The position numbers and the translations under genes were made by a program. Of a DNA stretch of 64,000 bases, positions 21,400-32,957 are shown piece after piece; the first letter of the stretch is position 1; each line of letters starts with the position of its first letter. Source of the stretch: Nymphaea colorata (Eukaryota > Streptophyta > Magnoliopsida > Nymphaeales > Nymphaeaceae). A model generated the notes under the pieces. The model was given only the letters and a program-made list of their open reading frames with translations, was not told where the DNA came from and did no database searches. The stretch lies in NCBI RefSeq assembly GCF_008831285.2, contig NC_045149.1, positions 9,202,417-9,266,416 of the forward strand, in the 5' to 3' direction.

Positions 21400-22900
21400 T
21401 GAAGTGTTAGATTAATCTCTATATGCTTAGTGCGATTATATAAAACAAGATTGAAGACAATCTTGATCGCGCTTTAGTTGTCACAAAATAAAGATGACTG
21501 AGCAATGGGAATGGAGAGTTTTTCAAGCAGATTGACGTAACCATGAAGCTTTAGTTGTGCCTGCAGCCATTGCTCTATATTCTACTTCAGTGCTAGATCT
21601 GGCAACTGCACGTTGTTTCCTATTACTCCAACAAATAAGATTGGAATCAAGGAAGAGACAATAACCGGAAACTAATAGTCTATCATCTGGATCACCAGTC
21701 CAATCTGCATCAGTATAAGTAGAAATGTTGTGGTCATGCAAAACAATTGACTGTCTTGTGTAGATGAGTCCATCCCCAAGAGTATCCTTAAGATAATGCA
21801 AAATATATTTGGTAGCATCCATATGCCCTTTTGTGGGTGTGTGCATAAACTGAGGGACTTAATTCACAATACATACTATGTCTGAGCGTGTAAAAGTGAG
21901 ACATTACAACATGCCAACTATACTCTGATGGAAACTAGGATTTGAGTAGGCATCACTCCCATGAGAGGCATTTAATTTTGTGTTGAGAACACTAGGTGTA
22001 TTTATGGGCTTGCAATTTGTCATATCTGCCATATCCAAAATATCAAGAGTGTATTTATGTTGTGTAAGAGTTAATGTGTCACCCTTTCTATCAAGCTCAA
22101 CACCCAAGAAATACCGTAGTTCGCCGAGATCCTTCATCTTGAATTCTTGTTCCAGTACCTTCTTAACATGGGATATATGCCATGAAGAGTTTTCAACAAA
22201 AACTATGTCATTTATATATATGAGTAGTCAAGTGGTAACTTCACCTGAATGTTAGATGAATAAAGAACGATCAAGTGAACTTCTGAGAAAACGAGCTTGC
22301 TATATATGGAGGAAAAATCTATTGAACCATGAACGAGATGCTTGCTTAAACCCATACAGCGATTTTTGTAATTTGCACACCCATTTGGTTGGATCAATGG
22401 TAGCATATCCTGGAGGTTGTTCCATGTAAACTTCTTCCTTTAGATAGCCATCAAGAAAAACATTTTTAACATCCAACTAATATAAATTCCAACCATATGA
22501 GATAGCAAGAGAGATGATAACCCGGATCGTTCTCATCTTGATGATTGGACTGAAAGTCTCGTCATAATCTTCTCTGCACTACCGAGTGAAGCCTCTAGCC
22601 ACGAGTCAAGCCTTATATCTATCAATGCTTCCATCAGGCTTATACTTGAGTTTGTAAACCCATTTTGAACCCACTACATTCTATTTGGATGATGAACAAT
22701 CTCTCATGTTTGACATTCATTTAAGGCAACTATTTCTTCATTCATGGCTTCAATCCAATGTTTGCGTGTGCATGCTTGCTCATAGCATTTTGTCATGAAG
22801 AGCTGAAAATCCAAAGAAAAATTATCATAACTTACATATCTATCAATAGAGTGCCGCACACGTTCTGATCGACGTGGACAAATAGTGGCAGTTTCTGGAT
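21400..22900 (-). pseudogene. Copia B reverse transcriptase and RNase H
   Basis: From right to left: a degenerate RT start, then the catalytic block at 22207-22218 reading YIND instead of YVDD, then MKDLGELRYFLGVEL (22092-22137). The RNase H part follows with the YTDADWTGDPDDR block and the SSTEVEYRAMA block (21550-21720). Frameshifts separate these blocks. The changed catalytic Asp and the breaks exclude activity. Confidence 0.85.
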
Positions 22901-23049
22901 CAACTAGAACTGATTGTCAATTATACACCAGTCCTGGAAACCGATTAGGTGAAGTCATGTTCATGTTGTTGGTTTAAGTAGATGAAGGTATGTTGTCCAT
23001 CCGAGTGTTTGTGGTTGTCTCGAGCTCATCAATTGTTCTGTCACTTTGT

Positions 23050-23930
23050 GCGTGGTGTGTATCAGCTTCTTAGTCTAATATTTTAGCATTCAGCCATGAG
23101 TCATATACATCATTTCTAACATTAAGTGTTGCATGTGGCTCCTTTAAATTCTTCAACCTGAGCTCATCAAAAACAACATGTCGTGAAATATGCACACGTC
23201 CAGTCTTTGGATCGTAGCAGCGATAACCTTTATAATTTTCTGCATAACCCACAAATCTACACATGACAACTCGATCTTGAAACTTATTTCTCAAAGAAAC
23301 GTCAACATGAACATAACAGATGCATCCAAAAACACGCAGCTCATCATAATTTGGGTGTTCTTGATGTAAAATAAAAAATGGAGATTTTCCTTCAAACATG
23401 GATAGTGGCAGACAATTAATAACATGAACAACAGTATGGAAGGGTTTAGTCTATAAAGTCATGGGCACATCAATGTTGTGCATCATACTGAGAGCACTTT
23501 CAACTATCTGCCTATGTTTTCTTTCAGCAATACCATTATGTTGTGGTGTGTATGAACATGAAAACTGTCCAGTGATCCCATGATTTAGTAAGTACTCAGT
23601 AAATTCATTTGAAATGAACTCGTCACCACCATCACATTGGAAATGCACAATATTACTAGAGTATTTGTTTGGGACTAAGGCGTGGAATTGAGTGAACAAG
23701 CGGAAAACTTCTGATTTGCTTTTCATGAAGTGAATCCAAGTGTAAGGAGAATAAGAATCAATGAAAACAACATAATATTTACTCTTGGAAGAAGAAGAAA
23801 TAGGAGCAGACCCCCAAACATCAGAATAAAAGGTGTCAAATAACTTCGAAGCTCGCTTATTTATTGATTGAAAAGAAAGAACATGACTCTTACAAATATG
23901 ACAACTTGAGCACATGCTAGACTCATTGAC
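23050..23930 (-). pseudogene. Copia B integrase
   Basis: At 23451-23915 the core shows a YVVFIDSYSPYTW block, the FQCDGGDEF block (catalytic Asp) and YTPQHNGIAERKHR (catalytic Glu). The zinc-binding N-terminal end (CSSCHICKSH) is at about 23890. At 23070-23399 the C-terminal domain follows with LRVFGCICYVHV and DPKTGRVHISRHVVFDE. A frameshift or stop near 23400-23450 separates the two. Confidence 0.87.
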
Positions 23931-24009
23931 CAGACTTAGACTTGACTTTTGTAATAGTCCGTCTGCAACAAGACTTCGAATGAAAGACCGACTACAATGT
24001 GCTAAACCA

Positions 24010-24880
24010 CCGTGCTAAAGAGATGACATATCATACTTTGTGATATTGACTTCACTATAACTGGGAAAGGATAAATATGAAACACAAGACTTAGACACTT
24101 TTGGAGCTAACATACATGTCTCATTTACGAACACCCTTAGCGAATGTCTTCTTGGTTTGAGCATCCTTAACATAAACAGAAGGAGTAAACTCAACAGAGG
24201 AATGAGTATCATCAATAAGCTTTGACACAGAAATGATATTTTTCTTGACATTTGAAACAACAAGAACATTCTTTAAGGGTATTAAGGAATGATCCATGGA
24301 TAAGTGTGCATTTCCAATATGTGATATTTTGTAATGGGAACCATCTCCTGTGACAACTGAGTTGGTTAAATAAGGGAGAGCAATAGAAAGCTTATTTGCG
24401 TCACCAGTTACATGAGCTGCAGCACCAGAATCCACATGTCATTGTCCTTCCTCATTGTGCTTGAGATTGACTTTAGACAACACTGTCATTAAAATCTATT
24501 GCACATCAGAGTAAATGTTTGATGCCACAGTCGTATTTGAAATAGGTGATCTTGTTGCCTTATTGTTACGCCTGACCTGCTTTCCCTTGTTCTGAGGGTC
24601 ATGCCAACATTCTTACTTCACATGACCTCTCTTATTGCAATAAAAACAAGTAGATATTTTTTGTGGTATATTTTTCTGTGCATTTGTGTTAGGTGTAGGA
24701 ATGATACATCTCCCCATTCCTACCTGTGAGTTGCAAATTCTTGGACGACTTCCTTGCAAAGCATGGGTCCCAGTGACCAACACATTGTGACTGCCAGAAT
24801 TAATTAATTCATGTCATTGTACACGACTCGCTTCATGATGAATCCATTTTGCTTTTAGGTCTTCAAAAGAGGGAATAACA
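24010..24880 (-). pseudogene. Copia B gag C-terminus with CCHC knuckle, and protease
   Basis: A CX2CX4HX4C knuckle near 24610-24650 begins CFYCNKRGH and carries one stop codon inside. The protease active site follows with MDSGAAAHVTG at about 24400-24435, Asp-Ser-Gly intact. The GAG-pre-integrase part is at 24015-24269. Confidence 0.8.
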
Positions 24881-25368
24881 TGCAACACCGACGGATGCTT
24901 GCCTTGGGTTCACTGGTCTTTTGGGTAGCGTCAGTGGACGACAACTAGCAACGGAGTGGCGGTGGACGGTGAGGGCACTAGAGGCGACGGACGGTGAGTG
25001 GGCCTGCCTCTATTTCTTCCTCTTGATTACGAAAGAGTCGAAAGCTATCTGTGACCCATCCCTTTGTTTCCGTTGAACTTCGAAATCTTAATCGCTCGAC
25101 TGCATGAGTACCCTAGTGTGATGAACCAATTATATGTGTGAAATGGCTTCTACCATCATGAACTGAACTACTGAGGCATTTCAAGGTTCTGACTTGATAC
25201 TTGTAATCTTCTGTAATTTTCCAGAATTTGTGCCTCGAGATAGTTAGGCTCTACCGCTTTGCTGATACTCTTTGTTTTCTTGGATGTTATGAACTGATTA
25301 AATTTAAGACCTTTTAGCTTTTGCTTCAGTCATTGTCTAAACTTGTTACAATTGATCTGGAATTGCAG

Positions 25369-25509
25369 GTTGTAATATGGAATGCTTTGACCTCTGAGAA
25401 AGTGGCAAGATGGCCATCTAATCACACTGGTGCTCCACGGTGGCTAGAGCACTCACCAGTAGAGGCATCCTTTGTTTCATGTGGGACTGATAGGTCAGTT
25501 CGGTTCTGA
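25369..25509 (+). pseudogene. Single WD40-repeat exon fragment
   Basis: Directly after an intron-like acceptor (GGAATTGCAG) the sequence reads VVIWNALTSEKVARW, then TGAPRWLEHSP and a SFVSCGTDRSVRF block: one and a half WD40 blades of a plant transducin-type protein. The following codon is TGA where a WD repeat would have Trp (SVRFW), so the exon is broken at its end. No neighbouring exon of the same gene was found; both sides are retrotransposon sequence. It is probably a captured or stranded gene fragment within the copia B/C complex. Confidence 0.65.
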
Positions 25510-25789
25510 ATTATTAGATTAAGCATGATATGAAAATTTTGAGCAAATGATGAAATTTTTTCTTGTTCTTTTGTGATTTTAAAGCCAACAAGGATTTAGT
25601 GCAGATGTGTTCACCAGAAATTTAGAACAATTGATAGGTTGGTTACACATTTCAATTGGATTTAACTTGTGTTTTGTTGCTTGTCTTGTCTTGTTGTATG
25701 GCTCTTAGACTTGGAACATTGTCTTAATGATGTGATGATATCATTTGCTTTTCTCAAAATTTATAATTTTTTAATTAAAAAATAATATT

Positions 25790-25872
25790 GTCACCGTACC
25801 GTCGTACCAAGATTTGTACCCGTACCTGTTTTCCCGTATCCATACCTGCACCCGTACCCAGGTGACATAGTC
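25790..25872. mobile_element. hAT-like family I, right-end fragment
   Basis: GTACCC-type repeats lead to the end CCAGGTGACATAG, the family I terminus (reverse: CTATGTCACC). The copia C gag resumes immediately after it. No left end or matching TCATTGGA duplication was found, so its extent is unknown. Confidence 0.65.
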
Positions 25873-25879
25873 ATTGGAC

Positions 25880-26560
25880 ATGGGAATAAATATATATTGG
25901 AAGATAAGCCAACAGAAAAAATTGGCAAGTATGCATGGTAGGAGGAAGAAAACAACATAATTAGTGTTTGGCATATGAATTGCACTCAGCCTCATATTAT
26001 TGTTGGGCTCTGCTATTATAATACAACTAAAGATATGTAGAATTCTCTTCAGCAGACAACAGGAATGTTACAAATGCAGCAAGATGACATGGAATTAATC
26101 GAATATACTTATGAAAAACTTAACTCCTTAAAACCTTCATGCAAGCATTGTTTCAAATCTCACATAGAGCAAATGATAGTTGTTAAATTTCTAGCTCAAA
26201 TGCTTACATGATAAGATTTTTCTCGTCTTGAGGAGGCCTTTAACATGCTAAATAGATTGGTTGTTACCCTTCCTCTATCTACAAATAATTCATAGCCATC
26301 TGCACTTGCCTCATTTAGAGGAGGAGGAAGTGCACAATATCTTTCTCATGGTAGAGGAAGAGGTCATGGTCCACGAGGACGTCGAAGACTCCAATGCACT
26401 TATTGTGGTTGTCTTGGTCACTTAGAGGATATGTGCTGGAACAAAGTGGGTAAACCTAAGACATATGCGTCCATGACTGTAACATCTTCATCCATTTTAG
26501 CTCCAAACTCACAGTCTATTGGTATGGTTTTTCGATAGATGCTACTTCTCTCAAGTTAAG
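25880..26560 (+). pseudogene. Copia C gag with zinc knuckle
   Basis: An ILEDKPTEKI-like segment, then EEENNIISVWHMNC, a YYNTTKDMWNSL block and, at 26395-26436, the knuckle CTYCGCLGHLEDMC (CX2CX4HX4C). Before it is a Gly/Arg-rich GRGRGHGPRGRR segment. Several stops are present; the N-terminus is replaced by the hAT end. Confidence 0.82.
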
Positions 26561-26677
26561 TCTAGCTGAACTTGACTTAATTATGGAGCATCGATCAAAT
26601 ACTGCACCTTTCACCTCATCGACTTCTACTGCTATCACAAATTTAGCATTTTCTGTAGGTAGAACTCCCTCTAATGG

Positions 26678-27840
26678 TTGTTGGATAATCGAACTTACAG
26701 AAATTTTATCCCTCACAATAGAATACTATCTCCGGTTGGAGGACATGAAGATGTTCGTCTATCTCTATCTTTACATGTTCATGAAGTGTTATATACTCAT
26801 GAATTCTCAAAGAACTTGTTATCTATAAGCAAAATAACTAAAGAGATGAATTGTCGAGTTAATTTTCACCTGGGTACTTGTGTATTTCAAGACTTATCGA
26901 CTGGGAGGAAGGTTGGTGGAAGCCATGAGGGAGATGGAATCTACTTCTTGGATACATTCGTTAAAGCGGCGTCACTTTAAGTTGATTCACCTTCAAGTGC
27001 ATTCTAATAGCATCTCAGACTTGGTCAGCCATCCTTTCTTAAACTTCGGTAGTTATGTCCTCAGATTTCTTCTACAACCTCTATCGAGTGCGAAACTTGT
27101 CAATTAGGCAAGCATAGTCGTACATCTTTTCCTTCTAGTCAAAGTCAGTCTAGCCAAAATCTATTTGATTTAGTTCATGTTGATGTATGGGGACCTACTC
27201 GGTTCCAAATCACTTGTCGTCTTGTTATTATATGTCCATTGTTAATGATTTTCTTGAGTCTCTTGGGTTTTTTTATATGAAAGGCATATTTGAAGCTTTT
27301 TGTATCTTGAAATCGTTCATATTGAAAATAAAAACTCAATTTAATTCTTGTGTCAAGGTTGTTCGCACTGACAATGCACTCGAGTTTAAATCTACTTCTC
27401 TACTTGAATTCTACAAATCTCATGGTATTGTGCTACAATTTACATGCCCTCATACATCTCAACAAAATATAGTTCAAAAAAAACACTGACATTTGTTGGA
27501 TGTAGCCCGCACTATTATGATTCATTCTCATTTGCCTACCAAATTTTAGGAAGATGCAATCCTAATTGCATGTTGCCTAAATAGAATGTCATTATCTTCA
27601 ATAAACAACAAGATACCAATTTAAATTCTTTACCCAAATAAGGTCTTGTTCTCTTTACCTCTGCATGTATTTGGATGCACATGCTTTGTACGTTGACTTG
27701 AACCGAATCGAGATAAATTAGTTGCACGAGCAACTAAATGTGTATTTGTGAGATACTCTCGAAATCAAAAAGGGTATCGATGCTTATATTTGATATCTAA
27801 TCGAGAGTTTGTCAGTGCTAATGTAAGCTTCCACGAGTCT
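26678..27840 (+). pseudogene. Copia C GAG-pre-integrase and integrase
   Basis: At 26678-26980 a HEFSKNLLSISKITKEMNC block and CVFQDLSTGRKV are the GAG-pre-integrase part. At 27187-27489 the integrase core has VVRTDNALEF (catalytic Asp; family RSDNGxEF) and CPHTSQQN in place of CPHTPQQNG, and ends in a Lys/His run before a stop. The C-terminal part continues in other frames to about 27840. Confidence 0.82.
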
Positions 27841-28125
27841 TCTCCATTCTCAGTCTGAAATGCCTTCTTTTGTTCCACTTCCAATTCCTCCTATTCCACT
27901 TGAGTTCATTCCGTTTATATCATCACTCACTTATCTCAATTCCTCCATTCCACAGTTTAAAGGCTCTTCCTTTGTATATTCAAAAAAGAATCCATCATCT
28001 AATGACCTTACACTGTCTTGCTCTTGGGAGGTATGTAATTCTGATTTACATGATATGTCTGAGTGTTCCATTGATGTTTCTTATCCTGATGATGTATCTA
28101 TTGCACTATGTAAAGGGATCAGACA

Positions 28126-29955
28126 ATGCACAATTCATCTCTTTCTAAATTTGTTAGTAAATCTCATTTGGGATATCATATGTGCAAATTTATTGATGCA
28201 TTGTCAGCTATTTCTATTCCTATCTCCCATGAACAAGCTCCTTTGGACTCTAAGTGGTACCAAGCAATGAAGGAAGAGATGGACTCCCTAATGTCATGCC
28301 ACACTTGGGAACTTGTTGAACCTCCAACTGGATCAAATATTGTTGGCTCGAAATGAGTCTTCACTATCAAGTATAACTCTGATGGTATAGTCGAGCAACA
28401 CAAGGCACGGTTGGTAGCAAAATGGTACACACAAATGTATGGTATTGATTTATTTGAAACTTTCTTCTCAATGGCACGTTTGAGTAGTATACGACTAATT
28501 ATACCTGTTGCAGTTCATCATGGATGGAATATGTACTAATTAGATGTAAAAAATGTCTTTTTGTATGGAGATTTATATAAAGCAGTTTATATGCAGTAAC
28601 CGCCAGACTTTGAGAAATAGGAGGAGTGTACTAAGGTATGTTTGTTAAAAGAGGCTATATACGATTGAAGCAAAGTCTCAAAGCATGATTTCAGAAATTG
28701 TGTGATGTTGTATCTAAGTTTGGGTTTCATAGATCTTCTTTATATCATTCATTGTTCATAAAAATGACTTCATGAGGTATGGCCAGGCTTTGAGAATCAA
28801 CAAAGCACTCGCGAAGAGAAGCGTGACAGGGGGAGTGTACCAAGGTATGTTTGTTAAAAAATGTTATATACGGTTTGAAGCAGAGTCTCAGAGCATGGTT
28901 TCAAAATTTGTGTGATATTGTATCCAAGTTCGAGGTTTCATATATCTCTTTTAGATCATTTATTGTTCATAAAAAGGACTTCATGAGATATGGTGGTTAT
29001 AGTGATATATGTGGATGACATCATTTTAACTGGTGACAACGAGCAAGAAATATAAGACACAAAGAAGTATCTCCAACAACACTTTGTTACTAAAGACCTT
29101 AGCTCTCTACGTTACTTCTTGGGAATAGAAGTAGCAAGAAGTAAAAAATGTTTAGTTTTTTTCCAAAGAAAATATGTTCTTCATTTGCTACAAGAGACAT
29201 ATATGACTGGAACTAAACCGACATCTATTCCTATGAACTACCGTATTTACTTATATGATGATAAATTTGAACATGTGGATAGCAAATCATATAGGTCACT
29301 GATTGGGAAGCTCCTCCTATATGTAACCATTACTCAGCTTAATATATCTTTTGTAGTAGAAAAACTGAGTCAGTTTATGGACAAGCCAAGAAAAGTACAT
29401 TGGGAGCAGCTATGTTTGAAATTGCTAAAAAGTTCTCTTGGAAAATGTATATTATTTAGAAAAAATTCATCACTCCAGATAGAAACTTATTTTGATGCAA
29501 ATTATGCAGACTCTATTAATGACAGAAAGTCCACTACGGAATTCTGCATTTTTTTTAGAGGTAACTTAGTTTCTTGGTGAAGTAAAAACAAGTTGTTGTG
29601 GCTCGATCCAGTGCAGAGTCCTAGCCATGACTCAAACTGTCATTGAAATCACATAGGTGAGAGTCATGCTAGAAGGTCTTGAATTCAAATAGAACTACCT
29701 ATAAAAATGCACTGTGACAATAAAACAGCTACTTATATAGCCAATAATAATTTTGTCTTCTACGAACAGACCAAACATATCGAGGTGGATTGCCACTATA
29801 TTTTTAGAAACTTAGTTCAAGCATGGTTTATTTCTACTAAATATGTTGCTTCTGAAGATCAAACTGCAGATATATTTACTAAATCTCTTTCTATATCAGA
29901 TTTAATGAAGCGTTGTAACAAGCTGAGCATGATAGACATCTATGCTCCAGCTTGA
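28126..29955 (+). pseudogene. Copia C reverse transcriptase and RNase H
   Basis: RT begins with WYQAMKEEMDSLMSCHTWELV (28255-28320); the GSK context is followed by a stop. The catalytic YVDD at 29008-29019 is intact (YVDDIILTGDN). RNase H follows with the FLGIEVARSKK block (29119), DANYADSINDRKST and, at 29707-29955, MHCDNKTATYIANN and TKHIEVDCH. The frame is broken several times, including by an internal duplication at 28628-29010. Confidence 0.85.
28628..29010 (+). repeat. Internal direct duplication in copia C RT, offset about 205 bp
   Basis: The segment from ACTAAGGTATGTTTGTTAAA to GACTTCATGAGGTATGG (28630-28783) is repeated from CCAAGGTATGTTTGTTAAA to GACTTCATGAGATATGG (about 28839-28992) with scattered differences. 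Confidence 0.85.
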
Positions 29956-29965
29956 GGGGGAGCGT
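29951..29965 (+). promoter_or_regulatory. Copia C polypurine tract
   Basis: CTTGAGGGGGAGCGT immediately before the 3' LTR. Confidence 0.85.
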
Positions 29966-30241
29966 TGAGAAAAAATACTGGTTTGAGGTTTTGTGTATTT
30001 TGGAACTTTATTATTAGATAGTTCTTTGAATTTTTAAATACTTATTGGACTCTTTTTATAAGGGGTTAAACATAGCCCTAATTAGTTCTTTTTGTCAAAT
30101 TTGAAGTGAAGGAACCGCAACTTTCAACATGCTCCCTTCTCTCTTTTGTGACTTCTTTCTCGTTCTCTCTTCTCTACCTTCTCTCAACTATCTCTCTCTT
30201 CTATGTCTTCATTCTTACTGATTTGACATCAAAGCTCAACA
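29966..30241 (+). repeat. Copia C 3' LTR
   Basis: Pairs with 20696-20967; CT-rich second half; the right boundary is set at CTCAACA. Confidence 0.87.
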
Positions 30242-32957
30242 ATTCTTACCGAGTAACTTGGGGAAGATGATACTTTGTGCTTTCTAGTGGGTTCATGTTC
30301 CTTGGTAGCTTTTGACAAGGAAATGGAGCAAGGAAACTACCATATACCTACTCCTGAAAATTGAAATGCTCTCCTGAGATACCAAAATGTCCTTGATGTC
30401 CAGACTGCTGTTAATCATATAATGAGACATCAATTAACTGTCCTCTTGGCATGTATCTGCATTAGTTTTTTTTTTTTTTACTTTACTTACCGATTTAAAA
30501 GGTGTGGTTCTTTGTGTTTTTATTTAACAATACTTTTCATGTTCAACCTTTCCATTTTGTCATTGCTGAAATCATAATGTCATCGTTTTTAATTTAGAGA
30601 AACTGAAGTTAACAAAGGGTCGCCTTGCCTTTTGGAATTTCAACCAGTTCAAAATTAAGCCCCTGAATCTTACTTCAATATAATAATTTATTCATGGGTA
30701 GCTCCTCACTTTTGCGAGGAATTCTCACAGAGCCTTCTAGTGACAGAAAACATTATTTTTTTATATATAAAGTGACAAAATGCCTCCTAAAGTTCCACTC
30801 TTTCCTTGGCCAATAAAAGATATATTTCCTAAATATGTGTTATTTTATATCAAAAATTAATATCTTCTGCCAATTAGCACTAGGCAGTTCTTTAAGAATT
30901 TCTTTCAAAAGCTGAGTGCCTATTTACTAACTTCTAAAAGTTAAATATGTTCAAATATTAAGCACCCTTTTTGTTATTTTTTCTAGGAAATTTGGCATTC
31001 TTCTTGTCCTATAAATCAATCCACTCGGACGCAGCAAGCTCTTCTCAGCTGAACAAGGTTGGTCTTGGAAACGACTTCCAAAAATTCTCTTCCAGAAAAT
31101 GCTATAGCCCAAGTGATCAAATAATTTGATTAAAAAAAGAAATGGATGTAACCCGTCTTTCAATGTAAATTTCAACAATCTTCCAACCTTAATGTCCACC
31201 AATGGCATGATACGGCGTCATTGTCTTTCCCCGCAAATTTCTCCAAGGGTACCTTGTGGCAGGGAAGAAGCCATCCATCCCACATGTGGGCATGTGTGGG
31301 CGACTGCCCACACATTCCAATAGAAGTCCCTTGTTGACCTCAAATTTGTGCATATTTACATATAAAATGCCCTTCAAATGTATATTGAGTACCCCCTCAG
31401 CCAAATACAAATACGTCTATCTTCGCCACTGCATTGTGATGGCAACACCACGCATTTTCACGATGGAAGTGCCACGTGATAGCATAGACTTCCTCAAAAA
31501 GATGCAAAATTTTGGTAACCTTGACGACACACAAAAAGTAGACGCAAAGAAAATGTGCACCGTTGCTGCAAAGGCTTCACGAAGGTTGCGGTTTGTCCCT
31601 GTAAAAAGAAGCTGTCCAATTTGACAAGGATTGAAGGAACTTATCCGCCCTGAGTTCCCAGTGTTCCTTTTCCATCCCACTGTTTCATATGAAACCTTGA
31701 TGACAAAGTAACAAAAAATTACATAAGTTTTAGAAAATTTCATTTGTTTTATATAAAAATTTTGAAAAATGATATTGGACTTTAATCAAAATTTAAAAAC
31801 TTTAATTTGGCCCCCTCATGAAAAATTTCTGGCTCCGCCTCTACTTAGCGTTGAGTAGAAAACAGTAACTTTACAAAAAAAATTATCCAACCAATTAGGA
31901 GATTTTGAGAGTTTAGCTACCCAGAGACTGAAGGAACTATGTGTGTATGCTTTCTATGAAAGGGCCACTAGCAGCCATTGAGAAAACATATTAAGGGGAT
32001 GGTGGGCCATTTTAAGAAGTAAGAAGCCACTCAAGAACTTTTAGGTTGGTTTGAGGCATGAGCTAAGCAAACAGAAGATGCCATGGAGGGTGTCGTCCTT
32101 GTCATAAAGACCGAGTTCAACACAACCATAGGAGTTTGTGTGTAGGGGAGAGGCGGGAATTTTTCATTTAGGGAGGAGGTCAAACTATAGTTTCATTTTG
32201 ATATGACCGAAATATAGTTTTCAAAAATTTATTATAGACTAAATGAAATTTTTAAAAATTACATTTAGATTTTTTATTTTGGAAAAATTGAAGTGGTCCA
32301 TGGTAATGCTAAGTTGTGGTGGGGATTACGACTTGATGGAGATATCGTCTTCAATCATTATTCTGTTGCAACATGGAATCAAATGAAGGAATATCTTCCA
32401 AAGCAAGTTTCAAGGTAATGCTAATTATCTCCTTATGCATGAAATAAAATCAACAGCAAGGTAGAACATAGTGGCTTGGTAACTCAACATGATAGGCATT
32501 TCGTATGGAGAGTATTTACCGGTTAGACTTGCCCATCGGCATGGATCGTAAACTCTGTATATCGACTAGATTTGCCCATCAGCATGGATTTTCTCAGTTC
32601 CTTCATGGCCTTCTGAAGAGAAAAGCCTGAGAGGGTGATACGGAGGTAGAAAGGAATAAGATTGTAGCACGTCGGATGAAGGTGCAAAACCAGAAACGGA
32701 TTCTATAGGGGGTAACTTGCTTATCAATAAACTTCAATTACCGGAAGGTTGGCAGGTTGATAACAAATCTATGGTGGATCCCACGGTTCGCCGGGATGAA
32801 CGGTGACGATGGACGTTGCCAGCGGCGCGAGACTTCGCCCATGTCACCTGATCCGTCCCGCCCCTGAGATTCTGCAACCCAAGTGAGTGATAAGAGTGAC
32901 GCCACAGAGCCCCTACTGGAGTCCTGGACCGCTTCTTCCTTTGGCAAGTCCATCCAA
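30242..32957. other. Intergenic region, decayed repeats
   Basis: No gene was recognised. It contains a small palindrome-rich spot near 31280-31315 (CCCACATGTGGGC and neighbours), A/T-rich stretches at 31740-31830 and 32200-32290, a Ty3/gypsy gag fragment at 32290-32420, and a 44-bp-offset short direct repeat at 32525/32569 (AGAYTTGCCCATCRGCATGGAT). The GC-rich part from about 32760 is likely 5' leader of the next gene. Confidence 0.5.
32290..32420 (+). pseudogene. Ty3/gypsy gag fragment
   Basis: The + strand reads VHGNAKLWWGLRLDGD followed by VATWNQMKEYLPKQ, matching the retrotransposon gag pattern (A..WW...TW..MK..L...F). It stops at TAA after about 40 residues. Confidence 0.5.

Larger units (their letters stand above)
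21246..24890 (-). mobile_element. Truncated Ty1/copia element (element B), antisense, nested in copia C
   Basis: Minus-strand coding runs from a gag fragment near 24880 to the RNase H end near 21400. A polypurine-like stretch (minus-strand CAATTTGAGAAGGGG) at 21246-21260 marks the 3' end; sequence from about 20990 to 21245 is probably its 3' LTR. No matching 5' LTR was found and gag lacks its N-terminus, so the element is truncated at about 24900. Confidence 0.8.
20696..30241 (+). mobile_element. Ty1/copia retrotransposon (element C), sense, with nested insertions
   Basis: LTRs at 20696-20967 and 29966-30241 share a TGAGA..ATACTGGTTTGAGGTTTT start and a CT-rich 3' half ending GATTTGACATCAAAG. 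A polypurine tract CTTGAGGGGGAGCGT precedes the right LTR. Gag, GAG-pre-integrase, integrase, RT and RNase H remnants follow each other between 25880 and 29955. Between the left LTR and gag, about 5 kb of foreign sequence is present: truncated antisense copia B, a WD40 exon and a hAT end. Possible flanks are AATTA and AATTC, so the target-site duplication is not certain. It lies about 235 bp downstream of the methyltransferase stop codon. Confidence 0.82.
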
